Below the pieces are notes generated by a model. The model worked only from the letters and a program-made list of their open reading frames with translations. It did not search any database and was not told the origin of the DNA. The translations under genes were made by a program, and so were the position numbers. From NCBI GenBank assembly GCA_913009655.1, contig CAJVWI010000011.1, positions 1 through 64,000 on the forward strand: a stretch of DNA of 64,000 nucleotides, read 5' to 3'. This document shows positions 1 to 8,541 of the stretch, piece after piece. The stretch is from an uncultured Cryomorphaceae bacterium (GTDB taxonomy: Bacteria; Bacteroidota; Bacteroidia; Flavobacteriales; Schleiferiaceae). How positions within the stretch are numbered: position 1 is the stretch's first letter; each line of letters opens with the position of its first letter.

Positions 1-12
1 CTGAAGGGCTTG

Positions 13-86
13 TAGCGAGAGGGAGAATTGAACTCCCGACCTCAGGGTTATGAATCCTGCGCTCTAACCTTCTGAGCTACCTCGCC
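13..86 (-). tRNA. tRNA-Met (CAT anticodon)
   Basis: Read on the minus strand, the gene folds as a cloverleaf. The acceptor arm starts GGCGAGG and pairs with TCTCGCT through two G-U ends. A D arm of the TAGCTC...GAGC type follows, then an anticodon loop TTCATAA giving CAT, and a GTTCAATTC T-loop. The discriminator base is A and the CCA end is not encoded. CAT could be elongator Met or lysidine-modified Ile2. I favour Met, but identity elements were not tested. Confidence 0.93.
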
Positions 87-98
87 ATTAATTGAGGG

Positions 99-129
99 CA
101 AAAATAGAGTGGAAACCTGTTAGGGCCAA
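99..129 (-). promoter_or_regulatory. Promoter of tRNA-Met (Bacteroidota type)
   Basis: On the minus strand a TTG (127-129) is followed after 20 nt by TATTTTTG (99-106). This matches the Bacteroidota housekeeping pattern TTG-N19/20-TAnnTTTG. The box lies 12 nt upstream of the first tRNA base, so transcription would begin just before the mature 5' end. Confidence 0.7.
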
Positions 130-145
130 CCTTTATTTTATAATG

Positions 146-176
146 TTGAAAGATGTGTGTAATCTTTTTAGATTTA
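146..176 (+). promoter_or_regulatory. Possible promoter for the START-like gene
   Basis: TTG at 146-148 is followed after 20 nt by TAGATTTA (169-176), one base off TAnnTTTG. It would leave a leader of about 65 nt before the ATG at 248. The match is imperfect in very AT-rich DNA, so this is tentative. Confidence 0.3.
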
Positions 177-247
177 GTTTTTGCCATAGAGATTATGCTG
201 TTATATTGCGGTATTAATTATTCTTTAAATGCTCGTCAATAGAAATT

Positions 248-634
248 ATGTCAGACCGCGTTAAAATATCACTTGAATTTCCAATACGTAGCTCAGCTGC
301 AATGATTTATAGTTTTTTAAGTACTCCCAGTGGTCTTTCTGAATGGTTCTGTGATGATGTTAATTCTCGTGGAGACACTTTTACTTTTTTCTGGAATGAT
401 TCTGAAGAAATTGCTCACCTAGTCAGAAAGAAGAGGAATGAATTTATTCAGTTTAAATGGGATCATGACGATAGTAAGGAGAAATTTAGCTTTGAGTTTA
501 GAATTCAGTTTGATGAATTAACGGGGGCAGGGCTTTTAGTAGTTAATGATTTCGCTGAGGAAGAAGAGGAGGATGAAATGAAGCTTTTATGGGAAAGTCA
601 AATTAAAACATTGCTCCGGACTATTGGGTCGTGA
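248..634 (+). CDS. START-like domain protein
   Basis: This 128-residue soluble protein has no signal peptide or membrane segment. The N-terminal pattern (a beta strand ending in a hydrophobic patch, then SAAMIYSFLSTPSGLSEWF) resembles the START/AHSA1-like fold used for binding small hydrophobic ligands; small proteins of this type are common in Bacteroidota. An acidic run near residues 103-110 (AEEEEEDEM) precedes a final helix. The ligand cannot be inferred. Its stop overlaps the GTG start of the PAP2 phosphatase by 4 bp, so the two are probably co-translated. Function is not known. Confidence 0.85.
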   Translation: MSDRVKISLEFPIRSSAAMIYSFLSTPSGLSEWFCDDVNSRGDTFTFFWNDSEEIAHLVRKKRNEFIQFKWDHDDSKEKFSFEFRIQFDELTGAGLLVVNDFAEEEEEDEMKLLWESQIKTLLRTIGS

Positions 635-1242
635 ACAAGAAATTCATTTATTTATTTTTGATTTTCTGGTCTCTTCTATCAATTATTTATGGAATATATG
701 GAAGTCAAGATTTTCACATAACGATTCAATCTTTAAGATCTGAAACCCTAGACATTTTCTTTTTATATGCAACTAGGATAGGTGAGGAGTATGTATTAGT
801 TCCAGCTATATTGATAATGGCCATATTGTTTTCATGGGAAAAAGACAGATCATACAAAATAAGGGTGTTAACTACTTTATTAATCGGATTATCCCTCGCA
901 GGAGTTCTTCCTCAAATAGGAAAGTCTTTATGGTCTGGCGCATTACGCCCGATGGCTGTTTGGGATAATTTAGAACCTATTGAAGGTTTAGTTGTAAGCT
1001 ACAGGAAGAGTTTCCCATCAGGTCATACAAGTATTACAGCAGCATGGGTTGCACTTTGGTCCAGTTTAGCATTCCCTAAATGGAGAGCTCCATTATTGAT
1101 GTCCTCAGCTGCTTTAATCGTTGCTATTTCGCGCGTATATCTTAATATGCATTGGCTACACGATGTTATCGCAGGTGGATTTTTAGGCTTTTTAAGTGCA
1201 TATATTGGATTATGGGCTGGGGGCTTTAATAAAACGACGTAA
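631..1242 (+). CDS. PAP2-family membrane phosphatase
   Basis: A 203-residue integral membrane protein of the PAP2 / lipid phosphate phosphatase superfamily, which removes phosphate from lipids such as phosphatidate, phosphatidylglycerophosphate or undecaprenyl pyrophosphate. Several hydrophobic helices are visible. The second catalytic motif is PSGHT and the third is SRVYLNMHWLHDV (SR-x5-H-x3-D). The first motif is slightly irregular: Lys stands seven residues before Arg-Pro (KSLWSGALRP) instead of the usual six. The start is GTG, overlapping the previous stop (GTGA). The substrate cannot be read from sequence; undecaprenyl pyrophosphate recycling is one possibility. Confidence 0.88.
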   Translation: MNKKFIYLFLIFWSLLSIIYGIYGSQDFHITIQSLRSETLDIFFLYATRIGEEYVLVPAILIMAILFSWEKDRSYKIRVLTTLLIGLSLAGVLPQIGKSLWSGALRPMAVWDNLEPIEGLVVSYRKSFPSGHTSITAAWVALWSSLAFPKWRAPLLMSSAALIVAISRVYLNMHWLHDVIAGGFLGFLSAYIGLWAGGFNKTT

Positions 1243-1266
1243 TTTTACTTAAGAAATTTAGTAATT

Positions 1267-2013
1267 ATGAAACTTCTTGAAAATAAAGTTGCTCTCATCA
1301 CTGGAGCATCAAAAGGTATCGGACGGTCCATAGCTCAAAGGTTTGTTGAAGAAGGGGCGAAAGTAGCTTTCACATTTTTGTCAAGTGTTGAAAGAGGAAA
1401 ATCTTTAGAAGATGAGCTTTCTTCATTAGGTGGTGAGGCAAAGGGCTTTCAGTCTGATGCTTCAAGTTCTATACAAGCTGAAAAACTTATTAATGATGTA
1501 ATCTCTCATTTTGGACAAATAGATATTATCGTCAATAATGCAGGAATAACAAAGGATACTTTAATGTTACGAATGAGTGAAGAAGATTTTGACTCTGTAA
1601 TAAACACTAATTTAAAATCAGTTTTTAATACAACCAAGCACGCTCAAAGATCGATGCTAAAGCAACGTAGTGGTAGCATTATAAATATATCTTCAATTGT
1701 TGGTTTAAAGGGAAATGCAGGACAGGCTAATTATGCTGCATCAAAGGCTGGGATAATAGGTTTCACTAAATCCGTTGCACTTGAGCTCGGATCTAGAGGC
1801 ATCAGATGTAATGCTGTAGCTCCTGGATTTATAGAAACTGAAATGACATCAATACTAGATGAAAAGACAGTTCAGAGTTGGCGGGATGCAATTCCGTTAA
1901 AAAGGGGAGGTAAGCCTGAAGATGTTGCAAATGCATGTGTGTATTTAGGTAGCGACTTGTCATCATATGTTTCTGGACAAGTCCTCCAGGTAGATGGAGG
2001 TTTATTGACCTAA
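1267..2013 (+). CDS. fabG: 3-oxoacyl-[acyl-carrier-protein] reductase
   Basis: This is a short-chain dehydrogenase/reductase that reduces 3-ketoacyl-ACP with NADPH in type II fatty acid synthesis in the cytoplasm. At 248 residues it has normal FabG length. The glycine-rich nucleotide motif TGASKGIG is at residues 13-20, NNAG at 90-93, and the catalytic Ser-Tyr-Lys set is around S143, Y156 and K160 (YAASK). The C-terminal VSGQVLQVDGG segment is typical of FabG. It follows the PAP2 gene by 24 bp. Other SDRs share these motifs, but the overall pattern is strongly FabG-like. Confidence 0.94.
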   Translation: MKLLENKVALITGASKGIGRSIAQRFVEEGAKVAFTFLSSVERGKSLEDELSSLGGEAKGFQSDASSSIQAEKLINDVISHFGQIDIIVNNAGITKDTLMLRMSEEDFDSVINTNLKSVFNTTKHAQRSMLKQRSGSIINISSIVGLKGNAGQANYAASKAGIIGFTKSVALELGSRGIRCNAVAPGFIETEMTSILDEKTVQSWRDAIPLKRGGKPEDVANACVYLGSDLSSYVSGQVLQVDGGLLT

Positions 2014-2124
2014 TTTTTTTTATTTAAAGTCGTCGACAAGGCCTAAAAATATTTATTTAGATTTTTTTATTGGCACAATTGTTCGTGATAAGTCCTGCTG
2101 TTAATTATTGTTTCTCTTCTTGAC

Positions 2125-2211
2125 ATGATTATCATAAAAAACCAAGAAGTAAAGACATTTTTTGCGATGAGCAGATATATGTCAAAAGAGATAAACACAA
2201 TAAATAGATGA
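2125..2211 (+). other. Possible 28-codon leader ORF before the helicase gene
   Basis: An ATG at 2125 opens a 28-codon frame ending in TGA at 2209-2211, which overlaps the helicase ATG (2208) as ATGA. The predicted peptide begins MIIIKNQEVK and resembles no family I know. Such overlap could couple translation of the helicase to the leader. It could also be chance in AT-rich DNA, as no ribosome-binding site is obvious. The rest of the 194-bp gap after fabG shows nothing definite. Confidence 0.2.
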
Positions 2212-3506
2212 AAACTCAAAAAGAAATTCTAAATAAACTCGGTATTCCCTCATTAAATGAAATGCAGGTTTTAGCAGAAGATGCAATTTCAAATAATGAG
2301 AATGTAATCTTATTGTCTCCGACGGGGACTGGAAAAACATTGGCTTTTTTATTACCCATAATTGATCAAATAGACACTGAAAATAAAGATGTTCAATTGA
2401 TCATAGTAGTTCCATCTAGAGAGCTTGCTATTCAGATTGAACAGGTGATTCGTGAAATGGGAACGGGTTTAAAGTGTAATTCCGTTTATGGGGGGCAATC
2501 ATTTAATCAAGATAGAATTAACTTAAAACATGTTCCATCTATAATTGTAGGTACTCCAGGAAGACTTGCAGATCATTTAAATAGAAATACTTTCTCCCTT
2601 GATTCTGTGAAAACAATGGTTCTCGATGAGTTTGATAAATCGTTAGAAATCGGTTTTGAAGATGAGCTTAAAATTATTTGTAATTCTTTATATCATGTAA
2701 AAAAAAGGATTCTCACATCTGCGACAAATCAAGTTGAAATACCAAGATTCGTGAATTTGGAATCCCCTAAGATTATCAATAATTTAAAAAAAGGGGATGG
2801 CATATTAAAAATTCAGTCAATTTTATCAGTGAGTAAGGATAAATTAGAATCCTTAGCTGAAGCTTTATTGAAACTTAATGGTAAATCAGGAATACTTTTT
2901 TGCAATTACAAAGACAGTATCAATAGAGTTAGTGATTTTTTATCAGATAAGGGAATTAGTCATGGTTGTTTTTATGGTGGTTTAGAGCAGCATGACCGCG
3001 AGTTGGCATTAATAAAATTCAGAAATGGCTCTCATAAACTTATCGTTGCAACAGATCTGGCAGCACGTGGTTTAGATATTCATAAAATTGATTTCATAAT
3101 GCATTATCACCTTCCTTCTCGTGAACATGAATTTGTTCATAGAAACGGAAGGACGGCTAGAATGAATAATGACGGAACAGTATTTATATTGCATCACTCA
3201 GATGAGAAGTTGCCAGAGTTTATTCCGGCGATGGAAACCGCGGAATTAGAAACGGGTACTGATGCTCCCGCAGATGAGTGGAGCACTGTGATGATTTCTG
3301 GAGGTAGGCGCGATAAAATATCTAAAGGCGATGTTGCCGGATTTTGCATTAAACAGGGGGGGTTAGATCCTGATAATTTGGGGCTAATCGAATTACAACA
3401 AAACAACTCATTCGTCGCGGTAAAAACCAAAATGGTAAATCAACTAATTGAAAAAATTGATAGAACCAAACTAAAAACAAAAAAGATACTGGCTACAGAG
3501 GTATGA
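2208..3506 (+). CDS. dbpA: DEAD-box RNA helicase, DbpA-like
   Basis: An ATP-dependent RNA helicase of 432 residues, probably acting in large-subunit ribosome assembly. The helicase core shows motif I SPTGTGKT, PSRELAIQ, GTPGR, a motif II variant reading DEFD instead of DEAD, motif III SAT, and motif VI HRNGRTAR. A C-terminal segment of about 75 residues (from roughly 355) fits the DbpA RNA-binding domain, which targets 23S rRNA helix 92 in E. coli. The Asp-Glu pair needed for ATP hydrolysis is kept in DEFD. It stands alone between fabG and the convergent TlpA gene. Confidence 0.9.
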   Translation: MKTQKEILNKLGIPSLNEMQVLAEDAISNNENVILLSPTGTGKTLAFLLPIIDQIDTENKDVQLIIVVPSRELAIQIEQVIREMGTGLKCNSVYGGQSFNQDRINLKHVPSIIVGTPGRLADHLNRNTFSLDSVKTMVLDEFDKSLEIGFEDELKIICNSLYHVKKRILTSATNQVEIPRFVNLESPKIINNLKKGDGILKIQSILSVSKDKLESLAEALLKLNGKSGILFCNYKDSINRVSDFLSDKGISHGCFYGGLEQHDRELALIKFRNGSHKLIVATDLAARGLDIHKIDFIMHYHLPSREHEFVHRNGRTARMNNDGTVFILHHSDEKLPEFIPAMETAELETGTDAPADEWSTVMISGGRRDKISKGDVAGFCIKQGGLDPDNLGLIELQQNNSFVAVKTKMVNQLIEKIDRTKLKTKKILATEV

Positions 3507-3533
3507 TTTAATTATTAAAATAGATAGTATTCA

Positions 3534-4625
3534 CTATTCTTGTGCAGCTATATAATAATCAAGTTCCTCGGGTTTTATGTTTCTAGCAACAATTTCACCT
3601 TCTGGTCCTATTAAAATATTTTGAGGAATTGCTCGGATTGAATAAATATCCGCTGCAGAGTTTCCCCATCCTTTCAAATCAGACATTTGAGGCCAATTTA
3701 ATCCGTCATCTTCAATAGCTTGAATCCACAAACTTCTATCTTGATCAAATGCGACACCAATAATTTCTAACCGATTGCTCCATTTATTATGCAACTTTAC
3801 TAAATCAGGGTTCTGAGCTCGGCATGGTCCGCACCATGATGCCCAAAAGTCTACAAGTATAAAATCTGAAACTACAGATGATATGGAAATTGGATTACCG
3901 CTTGTGTCTTGCTGAAGTATATCAGTGAACTTTTGACCTATATCTACTCTATGAAGCGCCTCAGAGCGCTTTTTAAGAAGGTATATGTCTTGAGAGTTGT
4001 AATCTTTAACGTTAGCTAATACAGAATCAATAAACTCGACTTCTTCCATTGATAGATATCTATTGGTTATGTAAGCACCTAGGACATCATGACTTAGTGC
4101 AAATTCCTTGGTTTCTTTTTGCAATATGCTATATTTTTTATTCATAATAAAGGTCAGCGAGTCAATAGTTGAAGTATCTCCTACTGAGGAAGCTATACTA
4201 TAAGTTTCATTCAAGCTATTTGTAAATTCCCTGAAATCACTTTGTTTTTTCATGAATAAATTAAGATCATCTTGACTTTTAGTTCCTTCAAGCCTACCTA
4301 GAAATGGGAATATGGAGGCATCTCCGGATAAAGTCAATTTACCATGATGACCAAATCCAGCAATTGCTTCAGGCAAACCTTCAATGCTTAGGTAGAATGA
4401 AGTAGGGCCTTCCGGTGAAAATGAAAGTTTACCCTTTCCTCCTTTTAACATTATTGAATCCGCTACAATCCATTCAGAAGAGTCTCTAACATTAATTGTA
4501 GCCATTCCTTCTCCGTCTTCAGGAATAAAATTATTTAGGTCGATTTCAATCTTCAAAGAGTTTGACTGACATGATATAATAGCAACAATTATTGAAGCTG
4601 ATAGTAAGTATTTAATCATTTTCAT
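3534..4625 (-). CDS. TlpA-family thiol-disulfide lipoprotein (DUF4369-like N-terminus)
   Basis: A 363-residue exported thioredoxin-fold protein. The N-terminal hydrophobic stretch ends in a lipobox-like IISC (Cys19), so it is probably a lipoprotein facing the periplasm. Residues about 25-130 form a beta-rich domain like the DUF4369 region common in Bacteroidota TlpA proteins. The C-terminal AhpC/TSA-thioredoxin domain holds WASWCGPC with active-site cysteines 265 and 268, and an AIPQ segment near the cis-Pro position. It likely reduces or exchanges disulfides in envelope proteins. It is divergent from the S46 peptidase with only 25 bp between starts, so the two may share a control region. Confidence 0.9.
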   Translation of the reverse strand: MKMIKYLLSASIIVAIISCQSNSLKIEIDLNNFIPEDGEGMATINVRDSSEWIVADSIMLKGGKGKLSFSPEGPTSFYLSIEGLPEAIAGFGHHGKLTLSGDASIFPFLGRLEGTKSQDDLNLFMKKQSDFREFTNSLNETYSIASSVGDTSTIDSLTFIMNKKYSILQKETKEFALSHDVLGAYITNRYLSMEEVEFIDSVLANVKDYNSQDIYLLKKRSEALHRVDIGQKFTDILQQDTSGNPISISSVVSDFILVDFWASWCGPCRAQNPDLVKLHNKWSNRLEIIGVAFDQDRSLWIQAIEDDGLNWPQMSDLKGWGNSAADIYSIRAIPQNILIGPEGEIVARNIKPEELDYYIAAQE

Positions 4626-4650
4626 CTAGCTAAGATATTATCTTTAGCAC

Positions 4651-6753
4651 ATGTTAAAGAAAATACTACTTCCAATTGCCACTTTATTTGTTTTTCCTTC
4701 TTTTTTATCAGGGCAGGGAATGTGGCTTCCAATAGACCTAATAAATCAAGAATTTAATATGATTTCTAAAGGGATGAAAATGTCGGCTTCAGATATATAC
4801 TCAGCCAACAGCGGAAGTCTCAAAGATGCAATAGTTCATTTTGGTGGCTTTTGTACCGGGGAGATAATATCATCTAAAGGGTTGGTTCTAACCAACCATC
4901 ACTGCGGTTATGGAGCTATACAGAAACACTCCTCTGTTGAAAATGATTACTTAAAGCATGGGTTTTGGGCAGCATCGATGGAGGATGAAAAACCCAATGA
5001 AGGACTCTATGTAGATTTTATAATTAGTATTGAAGATGTCTCAGACAAGATTCTTCCCCTAGTGCTAAATGGTTTGAGTGAAAAGCAAGCTATTGATTCG
5101 GTGCTAAAATCAAATCCCATATCGGGAAAGTCTATTGGGGTGACAATTAAGTCCATTTATTATGGTAACCAATTTATCCAAATTGTATCTCAAAGATTTT
5201 CAGATGTAAGATTAGTTGGTGCACCGCCAAGCGCTGTCGGTAAGTTTGGCGCAGATACTGATAATTGGGTTTGGCCAAGACACACTGGAGATTTTTCTAT
5301 GTTCAGAGTATATACTGCACCTGACGGAAGCCCATCTGATTATTCACCTCAAAACATTCCTTTAGTTTCTAATAATCCTTTAACAATAAGTCTTGCAGGT
5401 GTAGGTCAAGGCGATTTTTCAATGATTTATGGCTTTCCAGGTAGGACAACTAGCTATTTACCTGTTAGCGAGGTTGCTCAACAAATTGAAATAATGTTAC
5501 CTATCAAGGTTCAACTGAGAGAGATTATTTTAAATACTTGGGATAGCGCTATGCGTGTAAATCCAAAGGTTAAAATTCAATATGCTTCAAAATATGCATC
5601 TGTTTCAAATGGATGGAAGAAATGGATCGGTCAGATGGAAGGCATGTCTGTTTCCCATGGAATTGATACTTTGAGGCATAGACAAGGAAAAGTCATAAAA
5701 TATCACTCTGCCAATCATGAAAATGCTTTCAGGGCAGTTGATCTAGTTGAAGAGTTTGATAAGCAGGTGTTATCATTAGAAAATGGTCGAAAAAGTATAC
5801 TATATTTTCAAGAGGTATTGAGAAATTGGGAACTTCTGACTTGGAGTCGTTTAGCAAATGACCTTGTAAGGTTGTCAGACAGAGGAGGCAATATTGACAA
5901 GGCAATTAAAGCCCTACAATCTTTTGAAAAGAATTATGACTCAGAACTTGACCGTAGGGCTTCTAAAAACCTGGTTAATGAATGGATAAGTGCGGGAAAA
6001 TTAGATACTCTATTAAATGTTCCAATTCAATATTTAGAAGAAACTGATGCTTTTGTACAGGGTTTATTTAGTCCCCATCTATATAACAGTCTTCCTCTAA
6101 ATTCAAGTAAATATTCGGATACCATTCGTGTGGAGCTGTGCAGAAATCATCTTGCTTTTAATCTCTGGACAGATTTAATCACTAAATACCGTTCTGTATT
6201 CTTGAAAAACAAGGATAAAGAGAATCTTTTTGAGTCTGGCATGAAAGAATGGATGAATCTTCATATGTCTGCAGCTAAAGGGTCTGGGATAACTCTTGCA
6301 GCTGACGCGAATTCAACGATGAGGGTTTCTTTTGGAGAAGTTGGAGGATTTTCTCCAAAAGATGGAGCTACCTATAATCACAGAACAACAACAGATGGCA
6401 TTTTAGATAAATATATTCCAGGAGATTATGAGTTTGATTTACCTCAAGAATTTAGATCAAAACTAGAATCTCAGGATTTTGGAAAATATGCTGATTTGGA
6501 TGGAAAACTTCCTGTTTGTATTCTGTCCGCAAACCATACTTCGGGCGGGAATTCTGGTAGCCCCGCTCTAAACTCTGATGGCCATCTTATAGGATTGAAT
6601 TTCGATAGAGTTTGGGAAGGTACAATGAGTGATTTTTATTTCACACCGGAGAGGTGCCGAAATATAATGGTAGATGTGAGGTACATTATGTGGGTGGTAG
6701 ATAAATACGCAGGAGCAAGCCACTTAATCGAAGAGATGAAATTTACTAATTAA
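4651..6753 (+). CDS. S46-family dipeptidyl peptidase, DPP11 type
   Basis: A 700-residue exported serine exopeptidase that releases dipeptides from oligopeptides in the periplasm. A signal peptide (about residues 1-21) is followed by a split chymotrypsin-like domain: TNHHCGYG with the catalytic His at 83/84, a W-P-R-H-T-G-D-F segment carrying the Asp, and GNSGSP with catalytic Ser635. In Porphyromonas DPP7/DPP11 the residue 18 positions after Ser sets specificity: Gly in DPP7, Arg in DPP11. Here that position is Arg653 (FDRVWEG), predicting cleavage after Asp/Glu. Members usually measure about 700-720 residues. Confidence 0.93.
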   Translation: MLKKILLPIATLFVFPSFLSGQGMWLPIDLINQEFNMISKGMKMSASDIYSANSGSLKDAIVHFGGFCTGEIISSKGLVLTNHHCGYGAIQKHSSVENDYLKHGFWAASMEDEKPNEGLYVDFIISIEDVSDKILPLVLNGLSEKQAIDSVLKSNPISGKSIGVTIKSIYYGNQFIQIVSQRFSDVRLVGAPPSAVGKFGADTDNWVWPRHTGDFSMFRVYTAPDGSPSDYSPQNIPLVSNNPLTISLAGVGQGDFSMIYGFPGRTTSYLPVSEVAQQIEIMLPIKVQLREIILNTWDSAMRVNPKVKIQYASKYASVSNGWKKWIGQMEGMSVSHGIDTLRHRQGKVIKYHSANHENAFRAVDLVEEFDKQVLSLENGRKSILYFQEVLRNWELLTWSRLANDLVRLSDRGGNIDKAIKALQSFEKNYDSELDRRASKNLVNEWISAGKLDTLLNVPIQYLEETDAFVQGLFSPHLYNSLPLNSSKYSDTIRVELCRNHLAFNLWTDLITKYRSVFLKNKDKENLFESGMKEWMNLHMSAAKGSGITLAADANSTMRVSFGEVGGFSPKDGATYNHRTTTDGILDKYIPGDYEFDLPQEFRSKLESQDFGKYADLDGKLPVCILSANHTSGGNSGSPALNSDGHLIGLNFDRVWEGTMSDFYFTPERCRNIMVDVRYIMWVVDKYAGASHLIEEMKFTN

Positions 6754-6778
6754 TTTAAAAATTTGGATCATAGGGTCC

Positions 6779-6786
6779 TACTTTTG
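6779..6786 (+). promoter_or_regulatory. Possible -7 box upstream of sucD
   Basis: TACTTTTG matches TAnnTTTG and lies 34 bp upstream of the sucD ATG. No TTG stands at the expected distance upstream, so only half of the promoter is supported. Confidence 0.35.
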
Positions 6787-6820
6787 CATTTTAAAATAAA
6801 TCCCAATATAAAGATAACAT

Positions 6821-7699
6821 ATGAGTGTACTGGTAGATAAGAATTCCAAAGTCATCGTTCAAGGTTTTACCGGTAAAGAAGGTACATTTCATGCCGAACA
6901 GATGATTTCTTTCGGAACGAATGTTGTAGGTGGAGTAACACCAGGGAAAGGTGGTCAGAACCACCTAGGCAAGCCTGTATTTAATACTGTAAAAGAAGCA
7001 GTAACTACCACAGGGGCAAATGTTTCTATTTTATTCGTTCCACCAGCATTTGCAGCAGATTCAATAATGGAAGCCGCAGATTCAGGCATCGAAGTAATTG
7101 TTTGTATAACGGAAGGTATACCTGTTTTTGACATGATTAAGGCAAAACCATACGTGGAGAGCAGAGGCTCCATACTGATAGGTCCTAATTGCCCCGGTGT
7201 CATAACTGCAGGAGAAGCAAAAGTTGGTATCATGCCTGGTTTTGTTTTTAAAAAGGGAAAAATCGGTATTGTTTCTAAGTCAGGAACCTTAACATATGAA
7301 GCTGCAGATCAAGTTGTTAAGTCAGGAATGGGCATTTCGACTGCTATAGGAATAGGAGGGGATCCTATAATTGGAACAACGACTAAAGACGCTATAGCTC
7401 TTTTGATGAATGATGATCAAACTGATGGAATTGTTATGATAGGAGAAATTGGCGGGCAGCTGGAAGCTGAGGCAGGTGAGTGGATTAGGAACAACGGCAC
7501 AAAGCCCGTTGTAGGCTTTATAGCTGGAGAGACTGCGCCAGCAGGAAGGACAATGGGTCATGCTGGAGCTATCGTTGGTGGAGCAGAAGATACTGCCCAG
7601 GCTAAAAAAGCAATTCTTAGAGAGTGCGGTGTGCATATAGTTGATTCTCCAGCAGATATTGGGTCCAAAATGGCAGAGATAATATCGAAACTAGTGTGA
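6821..7699 (+). CDS. sucD: Succinyl-CoA synthetase alpha subunit
   Basis: The alpha subunit of ADP/GDP-forming succinate-CoA ligase of the TCA cycle, which carries the CoA-binding site and the phosphohistidine. At 292 residues it has the usual length. The N-terminal CoA-binding Rossmann domain has VQGFTGKEG, the middle has GPNCPG, and the active-site His is in the MGHAGAI segment near residue 248. Its partner sucC lies far away, at 34-35 kb on the other strand, so the subunits are not co-transcribed. The stop overlaps the GTG start of the aminotransferase gene. Confidence 0.96.
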   Translation: MSVLVDKNSKVIVQGFTGKEGTFHAEQMISFGTNVVGGVTPGKGGQNHLGKPVFNTVKEAVTTTGANVSILFVPPAFAADSIMEAADSGIEVIVCITEGIPVFDMIKAKPYVESRGSILIGPNCPGVITAGEAKVGIMPGFVFKKGKIGIVSKSGTLTYEAADQVVKSGMGISTAIGIGGDPIIGTTTKDAIALLMNDDQTDGIVMIGEIGGQLEAEAGEWIRNNGTKPVVGFIAGETAPAGRTMGHAGAIVGGAEDTAQAKKAILRECGVHIVDSPADIGSKMAEIISKLV

Positions 7700-8541
7700 T
7701 TTCAAATTTTATCTGGCATAACGGTAATCTGTTAAATGAAGACGAAGGGCTCTCATTTAATCGTAGATCTCACCTATATGGTGATGGATTGTTTGAGACA
7801 CTAAGAATTCACAAGGGGAAAATATGTTTTTGGGAAAGTCATTATTTTCGCCTTATGTCCTCAATGAGAATACTGCGTATGGATATTCCTTTGGACTGGT
7901 CTCCTGATAAATTAGCATCTGAAATTCTAACTTTCAAGCCGGAATCTTCTACTTCCGACTACAGAGTTAGGCTGAGCATATGGAGGGATGGAGAGTTAGG
8001 CTACAAGCCAACTACAAACTCTATTGATTGGTGTATGCATATTACAGGGATTAATGGATTTGGATATCCAAATCCTGTTCGGTTACAAAAATTAGCTCTT
8101 TTTCAGGAGCATAAAAAATCAAAAGGTTTATTGTCGACTCTAAAAATGAGTCAAAGTGCTTTGTATATTTTGACAGCAAATTTTGCTCAGGAGCAAAATG
8201 TTGATGATGCGGTTCTTCTATCTCATGACAATCATGTTTTAGAAACAAGCAGAGGAAATATTTTTATATTAAAAGAAGGTTCCTTGGTCACTCCTTCGCT
8301 AGAAGATGGGGCTTTAAGAGGCGTAATGCGAGAGCAGGTTTTAAAATTATCCAAGAATATTGGGTTGATTGCTACTGAAAAAAAAATTAGTCCATTTGAT
8401 TTGTTAAAAGCTGACGAAATCTGGATAACTAATGCCATCCAAGGAATTATGGCAGTTTCTGAATATCGAAAGTCCACTTATGTTTCGGTTTTAGCCAATA
8501 AGATGCAAGATGAAGTAAATAAAAAGTGTCTAGAGTTTTAG
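7696..8541 (+). CDS. Class-IV PLP aminotransferase / aminodeoxychorismate lyase-like
   Basis: A 281-residue fold-type IV PLP enzyme of the family that includes PabC, D-amino-acid and branched-chain aminotransferases. The N-terminus has YGDGLFETLR, the likely PLP lysine is K150 in STLKMSQSA, and LETSRGNIF binds cofactor phosphate. The STLKMSQ context and short length are closer to PabC (4-amino-4-deoxychorismate lyase, folate synthesis) than to IlvE, but substrate cannot be decided from sequence. The start is GTG at 7696, overlapping the sucD stop by 4 bp. The end overlaps the convergent algH stop by 4 bp. Confidence 0.85.
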   Translation: MISNFIWHNGNLLNEDEGLSFNRRSHLYGDGLFETLRIHKGKICFWESHYFRLMSSMRILRMDIPLDWSPDKLASEILTFKPESSTSDYRVRLSIWRDGELGYKPTTNSIDWCMHITGINGFGYPNPVRLQKLALFQEHKKSKGLLSTLKMSQSALYILTANFAQEQNVDDAVLLSHDNHVLETSRGNIFILKEGSLVTPSLEDGALRGVMREQVLKLSKNIGLIATEKKISPFDLLKADEIWITNAIQGIMAVSEYRKSTYVSVLANKMQDEVNKKCLEF

